From NCBI GenBank assembly GCA_018340805.1, contig JACMZG010001870.1, positions 47,846,540 to 47,910,539 of the forward strand: a stretch of DNA of 64,000 bases, in the 5' to 3' direction. Shown in pieces: positions 35,701 through 46,812 of the stretch. The position numbers and the translations under genes are program-made. The stretch's first letter is position 1. Every line of letters starts with the position of its first letter. This DNA comes from Microvelia longipes. Taxonomy: Eukaryota; Arthropoda; Insecta; Hemiptera; Veliidae. The notes under the pieces were generated by a model that was given only the letters and a program-made list of their open reading frames with translations, made no database searches and was not told where the DNA came from.

Positions 35701-35890
35701 CGGTACCTAGGATAGACAATAAAGAAACTTGTGATACTACTACACAAGGAAATAACCAGATTTCTCTTAATATAATTCAATATAACTTCTTCATAATAAA
35801 TGTTTTGAGATAGGTTATATATGACGTACATTTTCTCTACGCTGGAGAAAATCTTACAACTCCTAATAATTGGTATATTTCTCTCCTAGG
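32721..35890. other. Featureless AT-rich stretch, about 3.2 kb
   Basis: No exon, TE protein, long inverted repeat or regular tandem repeat found. It has fewer long homopolymers than the rest of the window and may be a poorly corrected continuation of the degenerate array. Confidence 0.45.
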
Positions 35891-36489
35891 CAGCTTATGG
35901 TGTCTCATCAGGGCACCACTCAAATGACACTATTTTTAACAACACAAAAAGACAATATTGCTCCAAACAAACTGTTTGTTTTGACCTAAACGAATTTTGA
36001 GCCAATAAAAAATGTTGGCTTAAAAACGACCAAAAAATTGGTCGTGTCCCCCTTATACATTTTAGGGGTGCCACCCCCGGGAAAATTAAAAAAATTGTTC
36101 GGTCACCTGCATAAATTTAGAGAATACCACCCCTAAAAAATTGATATAATTGCCCCTAATAACCCAATAATAGGAAACATTTTTTATTCCCAAGGGAGTG
36201 AAAAGTAACTTTTTCTCCTTGGGACTGAAAAGTGCTTCTCTACTCCCTAAAAACTAGTCAATAAACTTTACATTATACACCATCTGGAGATAAACAAACT
36301 TCTCGTTAAGTTTGTTGTACCTAAAACAGTTTGTTTGTAAATAATAATAATGTAATAATAATTCATAATTAATAGTAATAAATAATAAGAACAGTAAAAA
36401 CAGTAAAAAGTACAAATAATAAATGATAATGAACAAACAAGAGGCTTCCGGCCTAATAGCCGCTCGGCGTCGGCACTGGGAGACGTCTG
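35891..36489. other. Non-coding, short local hairpins
   Basis: Contains AAACAAACTGTTTGTTT near 35965 and again CAAACTTCTCGTTAAGTTTG / AAAACAGTTTGTTTG near 36295-36340. Unassigned. Confidence 0.45.
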
Positions 36490-36655
36490 TTAACAGCGCG
36501 GGAAAATAATGCGAGGGAGCCAATGATATTTGTTATGGATGTTAAACCACGCCTTCAATTTTAAATCAGGCCAACCATATTGGTTCCACAATACAATTTT
36601 CCGCGCTGTCAATTGATTTTAGCCGTGTGTTGTACTATAGTCGAGATACGTCTTT
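36490..36655 (+). repeat. Family C segment, second locus
   Basis: GATGTTAAACCACGCCTTCAA, CAGGCCAACCATATTGGTT and CTGATTTTAGCCGTGT-type sequence match the inverse of 19203-19312. It also has its own flanking pair CAGCGCGGGAAAAT / ATTTTCCGCGCTG (36495-36609). Confidence 0.65.
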
Positions 36656-36959
36656 TGTTTACATTATGTCAATTAATGACAATGTTTTGTTTGACATATA
36701 TATGTCAATCAATAAAACCAGAACTAACGCTGCAAATATGGTGGAACTTTGTACGTTTGTAAACCATACATACAATTTTTTATATGTGTAACAATTCCAG
36801 TTCAATTTAAATACTATATGAAGATTTACGATTTCTTGAAATGTTTTAAGAAAACATATTTCATAAACAATAGCGAGTGGGGCAAGGTAGATTTTAGTAC
36901 CAAGTTTCATTTCTATCAAAGAAAGGACCTAACTATCCTGAAAGACCCAACAGCTTCTT
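36656..36959. other. Intron sequence, nothing recognised
   Basis: Short ORFs on both strands have no protein character. Confidence 0.4.
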
Positions 36960-37530
36960 AGGTAATATTTTCCACCGTCACCGGTGTCTCATCATTGGTT
37001 GCGTCGGGAGGTATCACGGCCTAGCTGGATCCAGTGGTTGTCGGGAAGCCTCAGCTGAAAGCTCTCATACATCGGAGTTAGAAGTTGCAGGGCGATTTGG
37101 ATGGACTAGAGGGTCCACAAAATGAACGGGTTCCACTTGGGGTACCGGTTCTGTTCCAGGTGCCGTTAGTCTTCGGAGACACTTTATGGTAACACTAGCA
37201 GTTAACGAGGCAACCACCATCGATGGGTCTTTAGCTTCCTCCGAAGCAGGAAGCAGTGAAAGAAATGGTAAGTCAGAGAACCCATCACATCACTAGTCAA
37301 AAGTTAGCTGACCATATGCTGGGGCGTGGTGGAGACTATTGATCACGCGGAGGCGCAATACTCAATTGAGGGTAATCGTCTGGTGAGAGGCTCTAAATGT
37401 TAAGTGGGGTAAAGTCCAATAGCTGCTTTGGTATCAGCTGGGCAGACGATAAGTTTGTCAGTCCCCACAACATGGTACGGCTGTTTTGATTCTGAGGGAT
37501 AAAACTTTTCCTTTAAGGGCGAAGGAAAAG
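36960..37530. other. GC-richer non-coding block, origin unknown
   Basis: About 570 bp of balanced composition in an AT-rich background, with no ORF over 60 codons and no inverted ends. Composition and lack of frame suggest a TE untranslated region or old insert. It ends just after CTTTTCCTTTAAGGGCGAAG and GAAAAGTTG, a short hairpin. Confidence 0.4.
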
Positions 37531-37839
37531 TTGACACTAAAAAAAAATTTAAAAAAATTAGTTTATTTGCTTATTTATTTGATATAGGAGACTTATTTAT
37601 TATTACTAATGAATAATATAAATTTACTTATTATAATATTATTTATAAATAATATTCCTAGCCTGCGCTACCTTATCAATTTGTATGATTAGTTTATGTT
37701 GAATTACATTTACCCAACTTCAGCAAATACTTTGTGGGTAGTGGATATGATCAATCTATGCTGTTTCCTGCAGGGCGTATAGCATATTAGACAGAAAGAA
37801 TTAGTTGCAGAATTGCCAACTGCTAATTGGCATTTCTGC
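37531..37839. other. AT-rich spacer
   Basis: Nothing recognised. A CTGCAGAA-type short inverted pair lies near 37805-37845. Confidence 0.4.
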
Positions 37840-38250
37840 AGTTGTGGTGGAATCGTACCGTCGACAAATCAGTTGCTCGACAAACCACTTTGTCGGCAAT
37901 CAACTGAATGATTTTTCGATGCAACAAACGTTATCATACAGTTGACAAACTGGTTCTTTCCGTCAACAAATCGTTTTGTCGACAAACTGGTTCTTTCCAT
38001 TCAACAAATCGTTTTGTCGACAAACTGGTTCTTTCCGTCAACAAATATTATCTTCGACAAACTGGTTCTTTCCGTCAACAAATCGTCTCTTCGACAAACT
38101 GGTTCATTCCGTCAACAAATCGTTTTGTCGACAAACTGATTCTTCCCGTCAACAAATATTCTCTTCGACAAACTGGTTCATTCCGTCCAAAAATCGTTGT
38201 GCTGACGAATTAAATGACAAAATCTTCGACAAACTGATTTGTCGACGGAA
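37840..38250. repeat. 37-bp tandem repeat, about 8-9 copies
   Basis: Unit GACAAACTGGTTCTTTCCGT followed by CAACAAATCGTTTTGTC. Units begin at 37981, 38019, 38056, 38093, 38130 and 38167. The period is 1 mod 3 and no phase contains a stop, so all three plus frames stay open. Confidence 0.95.
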
Positions 38251-38772
38251 CAATACAAACGCCTGCAGTTATTTGTTCCAAGGGAACTTAAGAAATGGAG
38301 TCATATCTGTTGGCGTAATCAAACTACATAACCAGTAATATCTTAAAGTATTTTTACTAATGCTATATCTCTTGCATTTATAACTAACTGTCTTTGCTTT
38401 TTTATTATTACAAATTTATTTTTTATTTACCTGCTTTCTTAAAAGCTTTATTATCTATCAAATTACAATACCTTCGCCTTTTTAAATCACAATTGTAAGA
38501 AACGTATAACTATAAAATCGCTAACGTTATCGCCACTGCTCGTCGCGGCTCGCCTTTGCATATCATTATTTAAAATTAAGAACTCATGTATATTGCATCT
38601 ATTATAAACTTATCTAAACACTTTCAATTTCTTATGGAAAAAATTCGCTAATGGGATAGGCGTCTTGGCGGGAGTCGAACATCGAACCACAACACAAATC
38701 CGTTTCAGAGGTCTCTAATGAGGAAAATTATATTTCGCAAAACTTTATATAAATAAATAAATAAATATATAT
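38251..38772. other. Intron sequence, nothing recognised
   Basis: AT-rich; no gene seen. Confidence 0.4.
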
Positions 38773-38789
38773 ATATATAATATATATTA

Positions 38790-38838
<49 letters not shown>
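38773..38838. repeat. (TA)n microsatellite
   Basis: TA run; a similar one lies at 39171-39262. Confidence 0.95.
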
Positions 38839-39170
38839 TATATTGACCTTTTCGTCTCAAAATGTCATTATTTATGTTTTGGGACGCTAGATCGAATGAA
38901 ACCAATACGATCACTTTTAGTGACCAAAAGTAGAGAAAAAAATAAATTACCCGAAACCAAAATTACAGTCGATGAAAATTGAATTTTAAGTAGGGTGGCG
39001 TTTTCTATGTCTTTTTGAGTGCTGAAATAAATAAAACCGATCCAAACACGATGCGACCAATTTAAGTGACCAAAAGGTCGAAAAAACGGTGGTCAATATC
39101 AGGAAACCTTAAATACGGCCGCTAAACAACGAATTTCATGTGGGAGTTGTTTTTGACGTTTTTTTGGCAA

Positions 39171-39199
39171 TTATATATATATATATAATATAATAATTA

Positions 39200-39230
<31 letters not shown>

Positions 39231-39262
39231 ACATATATTTATATATATTATATATATATGTA
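39171..39262. repeat. (TA)n microsatellite
   Basis: TA-rich tract with TAATA interruptions. Confidence 0.93.
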
Positions 39263-39674
39263 ATTAGTAACGCAACACCCTAGGTTTTAAAGTATGATTA
39301 TTTTTATTAAAACTTTGCGCTTCTTTTCCTGCTTATTTATTCCCTTACCTTTTTTCTTAGACTGGTTTTTCTTATTTTGTATTTACTTTCTTATTACACT
39401 TGTCCTCAGAAAAAGTATTGCTTAAAATAAAAAGTTATATGAAGTTCAACTTTAACATAAGTTTCTTTATTTATAAAGAAAAAAAGCTGATTTGAAAAAA
39501 TAGAACGTAACTCCTACCGACTAAGTTTGTCTATATAAGGTAACAAACAAGTTTTGACTTAAATGTCTTCTGGTTCGAAAACAATATTTTATATCTTATT
39601 TTATAACAACAACCTGTATAACATGCCCTTAAGACCTAATTACCCACACTTATGATAAAAAATTCAACTTGTTT
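39263..39674. other. Intron sequence, nothing recognised
   Basis: AT-rich; no gene seen. Confidence 0.4.
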
Positions 39675-40185
39675 ACTTTTTCCTCATTTTTACCGTAGGT
39701 TTATAGGAAAAGTATTGTGTTTGCAAACAAATCCAAAACAGGGATTACACCGGAAGGTGTTTTTAAGGTTTCCTGAGTGATTTTCACAAAGTTGTCTGTC
39801 AGTATGTGTGTGTATGTGTGTGTGTGTGTGTGTCTGTTATCATCATAGCGCCCAGTGTATTTATGCTAGAGAGTTGAAATTTTGTACAAAAATCAGTCTA
39901 CCGCTGTAGTTGTGGTATTCGGAAAATATTTTTTTAATGACTGCAAAAATTTCGAAAAATCCAGAAACGCGGAAAAATGATGGGATTGGATTGATATTTG
40001 GCACACATGTGACTATGTATAAGACTAACAAATGTGATAAGTTTCATTTCATTATCAGCATTTGTTTAATTTTTATTAAATGACTTGTGTAAGTTTTTCA
40101 AAAAAATTGGGAAATGGTCCGATTGAGTTGACTTTTAATACAAGTGTATGCCATTAACACATAAATAAGTACACTAAGTTTCGGT
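39675..40185 (-). mobile_element. Family A element, inverted copy
   Basis: Read on the minus strand it ends AAATGAGGAAAAAGT and has AAACACAATACTTTTCCTAT, ACAGACACACACAC, CTCTCTAGCATAAATACACT and CTGATAATGAAATGAAACTT in family A order. It lacks the GCTTCGCTCG head. It directly abuts the BEL/Pao fragment. Confidence 0.7.
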
Positions 40186-40194
40186 TCAAAGCAC

Positions 40195-40448
40195 GAAGCA
40201 AATCCTAATGTAGAGGTCCTAACTTATGCAATCTTAGATAATGGTAGTGATAGTTACTTTTATAGTGACAATCTTAGAGAGAAATTAGGATTATCTGGCG
40301 TCCCATCAAATTTTACGCTCACAACTATTAATAGCAAAAGTTCTGTATCAACTTACGTTCTTTCCGATATTAACATAATTAGTTTAGATAGAAAATGTAA
40401 AATTGAGCTTCCTTATAGTACCTACACTAGAGAATATACACCTGGTTC
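40195..40448 (+). pseudogene. BEL/Pao retrotransposon protease-region fragment, left half
   Basis: An 84-codon open stretch reads ...VLTYAILDNGSDSYFYSDNL, then LREKLGLSG. D-N-G-S-D followed by a KLGLSG segment is the pattern of the BEL/Pao aspartic protease (peptidase A17 type). It is cut at 40448 by the gypsy LTR, and the frame resumes after the element at 60771 and 46813. No other BEL/Pao part (gag, RT, LTR) is seen, so it is an old truncated copy. On its left it meets a family A element. Confidence 0.72.
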
Positions 40449-40735
40449 TGTAACGAGATTAGGTTCCGTCCTATTGGACCTAAATAAAAATATAAGATGC
40501 ATCCCGACGAGTCAGAGTTAATGCGGTCAGTCTCGATCAAAAACTCGAAGTGCCGATACCGGACCCGGATAAAATCAAATTTCTCCGTACCGTCGTCGGA
40601 AAACGGCCAATCGATTGTCGAACTCAAATTTATAACACTACTAAGGTTGACTCCAGCTAAAATTGGATACGTATGTACCTACATTTTTTAATATTGGCTT
40701 GCCCCCGAACCCTTATTTATATAGAATAAGTTTCA
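40449..40735 (+). repeat. 5' LTR of gypsy element, copy 1
   Basis: It starts TGTAACGAGATTAGGTTCCG and ends GAATAAGTTTCA; the same limits define LTRs at 46523, 49180 and 60483. The promoter and polyA signal should lie here (AATAAAAATATAAG near the start), but sites are not assigned. Confidence 0.92.
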
Positions 40736-40736
40736 T

Positions 40737-40754
40737 TGGCGCCCTACGAGAAGG
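40737..40754 (+). promoter_or_regulatory. Primer binding site
   Basis: TGGCGCCCTACGAG starts one base after the LTR end. TGGCGCC is a common start for sites complementary to tRNA 3' ends (tRNA-Lys-like); the exact tRNA cannot be named. Confidence 0.7.
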
Positions 40755-41018
40755 CAAGTTTTTATTGTTTGGTTTTACTTTATTAAAATTTAAAGAAAAA
40801 CATTTAAGCCCTTTTAATTTTTTTGTTATCTACGTAATAAAGTGGAAATAATTACTAGTAACATTTTGTTAGTTTATTTTAATTTTGTTAAGATTATATT
40901 TTATGTAATGCAGTTAGGATTTAATTTTTTTATATAATTTTACATATTAAAAACAGATTTAAAATTTTGGTTTTAACGTGGACATTTTATTAATTTAATT
41001 ATTTTTATTCGTAAAAAT

Positions 41019-42414
41019 ATGGCGGAAAATCGAAGCGGAAAAGGATTCGTTACCGATAGAAAGGGGAATATAGTCTCACCACCACGATCTCCGGAAATTC
41101 CTCCGGGAGAAAAAAGTATAAAAACGTCTTTAAAACCCGGAAACAAAAATAACGTTACCCGGTAACCAACAAACTTTGAGTGAGAGTAAAGTATCGGAAA
41201 CACCGCTAATTGAAACGGTTTGTGATGAAAGTACAGTAGATGAACCTACCTATTCAAAAACTTTAAAGAATACGATACAACCAAGTATCGTGGAACAAAT
41301 AAATAAAGATAGTATTGATATCAACACGGAAAATATTTTAGATAATACGAAAATAGGGATAGAAAATACGGGAAAAAATACTATTGTAAGTGATTCTGAA
41401 GTCGTAGAGGTTACGGAAAAATTTAATGATTTAAAATTAGGTAGAACAGAAATAAATGAAGGAAAAATACGAATTTATGATAGGGAAACTAAATCGATAA
41501 TAGACCGGATAGAAAAAATGGAAGAAACATTAAATGTAAAATTTAATAGATGTTTACAATTTTTTGAAGAAGCAACAGCTCATATGTCGACTATTTTTGA
41601 ACGTAGACTCGACGCGGAACGTGAACTTATGTTAGAGAAACATAATGTAAATGCCCAAGAAATAAATAAACTTAATTTATTTATTAATAACGTAAACTCG
41701 AAAATACAAGACGCAACGGTTAGAATAACGTCTTTACAGAATTCAACCGAAGACAAATTTGGTGAAATAATTCAAGACATTGATAAGAATTCAAAAGGTA
41801 TAGAAAAGGTTTTAAATGAAGTTAGGAAAGAGGATGAAAAAATTGAAGAGTGGAAAACTCTTGTAAATACTCAAGTTCTCGCTTATGGAGGAGCTATTCA
41901 AAATTTAGAAGAGAGGGTAGTTGCGTCAGGTTCTTCCGTTTCGATATTAGGGTCGAGAAGTTTAGATATTTTAACGATGCGATCTGCTATCGATACTTAC
42001 ATGCCTAAATTTAATGGGTCAAAAGATAAAAACCCGGCAACATTTCTTAAACAATTGGATGATTTTTTCTCGTTAACTAAAACATTAGATATTGAAAAAT
42101 TAAAAATATTACGACAAGTATTTTCAGGGCCGGCGTTGAAGTGGTGGAATGTTATGTCACCGAATATAAAAGAATATCGAGAATTTAAGAAAATATTTTT
42201 AGAACGTTTTTGGGACAAATCGGTACAAAGACGTATTTTTCAAAATTTGGTAAGTGGTAAATACGACGAAGCCAGAGGTTTATCCAGGGAAGAATACGCG
42301 TACAGATTATTAGCTAGTGCTAGAGAATTAGAAATGGCAGACACGGAAATCTTTGAACATATAATAAATCATTTTGAACAAGAAGTCCAAAATGTGTACG
42401 TAGTAGAAACGTAA
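41019..42414 (+). CDS. gag: gag of gypsy element (one frame break near 41160)
   Basis: Structural protein forming the particle that packages element RNA. An ATG at 41019 opens a 48-codon stretch that stops at 41163-41165, next to a CCC run. The next frame, open across this point, runs to 42414 (412 codons counted from the TTG at 41176). The break coincides with a homopolymer, so a consensus error is likely. The N-terminal half is highly charged and helical with long coiled-coil character; residues from about 276 (MPKFNGSKDKNPATFLKQ) to the end match the retrotransposon gag capsid fold, including LKWW near residue 320 and FKKIFLERFW. The frame stops at 42414, and recognisable residues continue in another frame to about 42573. 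No CCHC zinc knuckle is visible. Confidence 0.85.
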
Positions 42415-42737
42415 CGGATGTTATGGGTTTATCTCAGGTTCTAAGATTATTCGATGACCGTGTTTCGAAAAGAAAAGATGATTCTAAATTTAATTTAAAC
42501 AATAAAACGTTTCAAAATACGAAAACAGAAAAGAAACAGGATCCTATTACCTACAGCGCTAATAGTAATAGATAAAACAAAATGAGAATAAAGATTTAAA
42601 AAATAAAAATACAAGTTTCCAATATAATTCTAAAGATAGATTAAAACAAGTCAGACCAATAACTATGGAAGACGAGGATGCGATCGAGGATAAACTGGAG
42701 GATTTTGATGCTGAAAATGATATAAAACATACCGAAA
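42415..42737 (+). other. gag-pol junction of gypsy element, broken frames
   Basis: Lysine/asparagine-rich coding-like sequence in shifting frames, e.g. DVMGLSQVLRLFDDRVSKRK just after 42418 and an acidic stretch (EDEDAIEDKLEDFDAE) before 42720. Whether gag and pol are linked by programmed frameshifting or are one frame broken by consensus errors cannot be told here. Confidence 0.6.
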
Positions 42738-44177
42738 ATGATGATGACGACCAGTCGGGAAACTTGTAAAGGTTACCCACAGCTAGGTGGCACTAAGGAG
42801 AAATCTTTAGATATGGGCGTAACCTTCATTTGCCACGAAAATGGACCTGATAATCAAGAAGTTGTACGAGTTTGTAATCTTGAGAAAGAAAATAGTGCTG
42901 ACAATTTGTTTGAGGATCCTCGCGATTATTTAGATTACGATGACAACAAGTATATACAAGTGAAACAATCGCTAAGTTGTCCGATGATACCGATACAAAT
43001 TGAAGGCGAAAATATGACCGCACTTATAGATACGGGCAGCGAACTGACTTGTATTGAGCAAGATACGTTTAACCAAATCCGTAATAATTCAAAAAATAAA
43101 ATTTTAGTCTTGCCGTTGTCGAATACTAAAATTGTCGGGGCAACTAGAGAGAAATCCAAAGCGCTTAAAGAACAAGCTTTGTTAAATATTATGATCGATA
43201 GTCAAGTTATCGAATGTGTATGTATTGTTGTGCCGAATTTAATTAAAAAATTTATTATCGGGATAGATACGTTAGCTAAAGTTGGAGCTGAAATCGATTT
43301 AGGAAAAAATATTTTAATTATGTCTAATATTGTGCCTACAAAAATAGTACCGTTTTTAACTGAAAAATGTATCATGCAAATTGCATGTACGCATCTTACA
43401 TCTCATAGACAAATTTGTAGTAATAGTTGCGACTTAAATTCAGAGACTGATGCTGAATTATCAGAGGAACAGCGTCAAAAAGTTAATGATTTAATAAATG
43501 AGTTTAAAGATGTTTTTAGTAGCGAACCAGGAAAAATAGATGTCTATGATTATGAAATAAAAATAAAATCAGCGGTACCGTTTTTTGAAAGAGGAAATTA
43601 TATCCCTTTAGGATTAAAAGATAAGGTTAGAGAGGAAATAAATAGGATGATTAAATGTGACGTCATAGAAGAAGGTGATAGTGAATATATCAGTCCTTTA
43701 AGACCGGTTTTAAAGAAAAATTGTAACCAAGTTAGACTTTGTCTTGATTTAAGAAAATTAAATGAATTTATTTTAGCAGAACCGCAGTGCCCCCCTCCGA
43801 TTGAATCATTATTAGCTCAATGTGGCGAAGTTTATTTTATGACTAGTTTAGATATAACAGCTAGTTTTTGGCATGTGCCTCTTAACAAAAATAGCCGGAA
43901 GTACGTAGCATTTTCATTTGATAATCGTATTTATTTATTTAAGGTTACACCGTTCGGTTTAAAAACGGCTCAGTCGGCGTTAATAAAATCGTTAAATCGC
44001 GTACTGGCGGGATTAGAAAAAAATATTTTAATTTTTGTAGACGATATTTTATTGATTTCAAAGTCGTTTGCTGAGCATTTAAAGCTTATTAGATTAGTCT
44101 TATTAAGGTTTCGAAAACATAACGTCCGTATAAATCAAGAAAATGTAAATTCTTTAAAAAATCGATTAATTTTTTAG
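42738..44177 (+). CDS. pol: pol, protease and reverse transcriptase (copy 1)
   Basis: Aspartic protease: LIDTGSELTCI with the catalytic Asp at residue about 98, then a flap-like region and a second IIGIDTLAKVGAE segment. Reverse transcriptase follows: RLCLDLRKLNEF, TSLDITASFWHVPLNKN, FGLKTAQSA, and the catalytic box as FVDD (near 44034). The frame is open to 44177, but the true frame is lost at about 44141, where an A run is one base shorter than in the second copy. The start is uncertain, because the frame is open upstream and ATG ATG ATG at 42738 may simply be the first Met. It cleaves Gag-Pol and copies the RNA into DNA. Confidence 0.88.
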   Translation: MMMTTSRETCKGYPQLGGTKEKSLDMGVTFICHENGPDNQEVVRVCNLEKENSADNLFEDPRDYLDYDDNKYIQVKQSLSCPMIPIQIEGENMTALIDTGSELTCIEQDTFNQIRNNSKNKILVLPLSNTKIVGATREKSKALKEQALLNIMIDSQVIECVCIVVPNLIKKFIIGIDTLAKVGAEIDLGKNILIMSNIVPTKIVPFLTEKCIMQIACTHLTSHRQICSNSCDLNSETDAELSEEQRQKVNDLINEFKDVFSSEPGKIDVYDYEIKIKSAVPFFERGNYIPLGLKDKVREEINRMIKCDVIEEGDSEYISPLRPVLKKNCNQVRLCLDLRKLNEFILAEPQCPPPIESLLAQCGEVYFMTSLDITASFWHVPLNKNSRKYVAFSFDNRIYLFKVTPFGLKTAQSALIKSLNRVLAGLEKNILIFVDDILLISKSFAEHLKLIRLVLLRFRKHNVRINQENVNSLKNRLIF

Positions 44178-44872
44178 GTTATCATATTACGAGGGATGGT
44201 ATTACGCCTCAATCGGAAAAAATAGAAGCTATTGTTAAATTTCCGCAACCTAAAGATAAAAAAGATTTACAAGCTTTTCTTGGTTTATTAAATTTTCATT
44301 CCCGTTTTTCGAGAAATTATGCGCACTCTATACAACCGTTAACTAATTTATTAAAGAAAGGGTCGCCTGGACTTGGAATGAAAATTATGAACAAGCATTT
44401 CAAAATTTAAAACAAATATTTACGGATAATGTCGTGTTGAAATTTCCTTTGCCAAATAAGCCGTTTTATATTACATGTGACAGTTCGTATTATGCATTAG
44501 GAGCGAGTTTACATCAGCTAGATGATAATGGAGAGATAGCGGTGATAAGTTTTACTAGTCGGACTCTAAAGGGTTCAGAACTTAACTATACTACTTGTGA
44601 AAAAGAGCTTGGTGCAATAGTCCATGCTTGTAAAAAATTTAGGATTTATATTTTTAATCAAAAAGTCACTTTACTCACAGATCATAGAGCATTAACGTTT
44701 TTGAATACGTGTAAATTAACTAACTCGCGATTATCTCGTTGGATATTGTTTTTGCAAGAATATCACTTAGAAATTAAATTATACCTGGACGTGAAAACAT
44801 CGTAGCGGATATTTTATCACGATACCCGCCCGGTGAAGTATTAGAGAGACGCTCTGGAGGAAAGGAACACGA
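44178..44872 (+). CDS. pol: pol, RT connection and RNase H (copy 1, fragmented)
   Basis: Continues in frames broken at about 44361 (G run) and 44780 (T run), both intact in the second copy. RNase H signatures include YITCDSSYYALGASLHQ (first catalytic Asp), SFTSRTLKGSELNYTTCEKE (catalytic Glu), LLTDHRALTFL and a terminal IVADILSRYP. It degrades the RNA strand during reverse transcription. Confidence 0.85.
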
Positions 44873-44876
44873 ATTT

Positions 44877-46122
44877 ATGCTCCTTGCCCAACCATTTATT
44901 TTTGAACCTGATGACGAGTTGAAAGAAGCATTTCAAAAAGTTGATCAACTTCAAACCGAAGATGATATTATTTCTAAGATTTTCAAAATGAATACGGAAG
45001 GCAATTTACCTGAAAAATATAAAATTTTAAACTCTAAGGTATACTATTACTTCAATAAGACATGGAACATATATATCCCCGAAATAATGATTAGTAAATT
45101 AATATGGGCTTGCCACCAGCAATATGCCCACTGTGGGATAAGAAAATGTTATTTAATAATGAAAGAAGCATTTTATTTTCCACATATGTTATCTCGAATT
45201 AAGCAGCTGCTTCGTACGTGCGATACCTGTCAACGATGCAAATATCCGTTATATTATTACAGTGCACCTATGCAAAATATTTTGCCGACCAATAAAAATG
45301 AAATGGTCAGTATAGATTTTTATGGGCCACTTGTTGCTTCCCAATTCGGAATAAAGTATGCTTTGGTAGTTTTAGATGTCTTTAGTAAGTATATAAAAAT
45401 TTATGGATTAAGAAAAGCTACTACTCGCGGGGTTATACAAAAAATTTTCTTAGAATATATCCCTCAATTTGGAAAAATGAAACGGCTAATATGTGACAGA
45501 GGTACGCAATTTACAGCGAAGGCCTGGATTGAAAAAATTAAAGCAGGAAGGGATTCATTTAACACTGAATAGTGTTAGACACCCGGAAGCTAACCCGGTC
45601 GAGAGATATAATCGGGAAATAGGTAGGATTCTGAGAGTATTAACCAGAGATAAGCACAACGCTTGGTGGAAATATGTACCACATGTTGAAGATTGCTTAA
45701 ATGAAACAGTAAGCAATGCTACCGGTTATACTCCGACGGAATTACAGTTAGGAATTAAACCATCTCGGTTCTGGTATAAATGGATACCCGATTTGCGTCC
45801 TGATTTACAGTATCATTTAGTCTTAGAAAAAGCAAATAAAATATGATCTGCCAAGGAAAAAGAAATGCGTTCAGACGTTTAGGCAAAGAAAAATGTTTCA
45901 AAAAATTTAAAATGGTGACAATGTTCTAGTAAAATCTTTAAATGTATCAAGTGCGGAGAATAAAATAGTTGGTAAACTGCTAGCGATATACCAGGGTCCA
46001 TATGTTATCATTAATAAAATGGCGATGATTCGTATGAACTGCAGGATGAAATGAATGACACAAATAAAGGTGTGCATCATGTTTCTAAATTAAAAGAATA
46101 TATCAATCAATTAAAAGATTAA
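44877..46122 (+). CDS. pol: pol, integrase (copy 1, fragmented)
   Basis: H2C2 zinc-binding domain: CHQQYAHCGIRKC... RTCDTCQRCK. Catalytic core: SIDFYGPLV (first D), LICDRGTQF (second D) and HPEANPVERYNREI (E). C-terminal GPY/F-like segment: IYQGPYVI. Breaks relative to the second copy lie near 45530 and in 45838-46020, where several single bases are missing. Ends in NQLKD and TAA near 46122. It joins element cDNA to the target. Confidence 0.85.
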
Positions 46123-46522
46123 TTAGTTATTATTATTAATTTCAGTTTGCGCATAGAAGTTATATATTTATTTTCTTATAATCAAGAGTTTAAAAGATTA
46201 ATTATTAGTTTATTTTTAAAGACATGTTTATTTTGTATTATTTTGATGTTTAGGAGTAAAGGTTATACTTTAACGTAAGATTTAATATCAGTTTAGGAGT
46301 TAAGATAAATTTTAATTTTGTAAAGTTTTTATTTCCACTAGTAACTTTAACCTTCTCAATTAAAGTCATCCCTTAAGCCAATATTTATCCGAATCACCAT
46401 AGAGCCAAATCGTGACCTCTATTAAAGAAGACTGACAATATGATGCTTAAATAAATGGCCTTTGATTCGGGACACTTCGGCAACATCCTCAGGTCATCCG
46501 ACCCAACGGCCAGGAGGAGCTA
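46123..46522 (+). other. 3' untranslated region and polypurine tract
   Basis: AT-rich, no env-like ORF. GGCCAGGAGGAGCTA directly before the LTR (about 46508-46522) is the likely polypurine tract. Confidence 0.7.
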
Positions 46523-46812
46523 TGTAACGAGATTAGGTTCCGTCCTATTGGACCTAAATAAAAATATAAGATGCATCCCGACGAGTGAGAGTTAATGCGG
46601 TCAGTCTCGATCAAAACTCGAAGTGCCGATACCGGACCCGGATAAAAATCAAATTTCTCCGTACCGTCGTCGGAAAACGGCCAATCGATTGTCGAACTCA
46701 AATTTTATAACACTACTAAGGTTGACTCCAGCTAAAATTGGATACGTATGTACCTACATTTTTAATATTTGGCTTGCCCCGAACCCTTATTTAATTATAT
46801 AGAATAAGTTCA
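46523..46812 (+). repeat. 3' LTR of gypsy element, copy 1
   Basis: Same limits as the 5' LTR, with a few single-base indels. Confidence 0.9.

Larger units (their letters stand above)
40449..46812 (+). mobile_element. Full-length Ty3/gypsy LTR retrotransposon, copy 1
   Basis: Two near-identical LTRs of about 287-290 bp (TG...CA) enclose PBS, gag, pol and polypurine tract. Pol order PR-RT-RNase H-integrase with a GPY/F-like C-terminus places it in Ty3/gypsy (Metaviridae-type). No env ORF follows pol. The insertion target is GTTC (40445-40448; GTTC also follows the right LTR in the second copy at 60771). The right junction of this copy has lost a few bases (TTCATCATT). The LTRs are almost the same, so the insertion is young, and most frame breaks are homopolymer-length changes not shared with the second copy. 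Confidence 0.9.

Noticed and set aside
36960..37530. GC-richer block as an exon or LINE coding region
   Set aside because: Stops in all six frames at short intervals and no recognisable motif.
40427..40627. Minus-strand ORF repeated in each LTR (MSSTIDWPFSDDGTEKFDF; also 46489-46701 and 60480-60662)
   Set aside because: Repeated only because the LTR is repeated; frame differs between copies and is antisense to the element.
42559..43159. Minus-strand ORFs within gag-pol (also 41997-42218, 48411-48719, 59772-60023)
   Set aside because: Shadows of the gypsy coding strand.
46123..46522. env gene after pol in the gypsy element
   Set aside because: About 400 bp of AT-rich sequence without an ORF; no room for an envelope gene.
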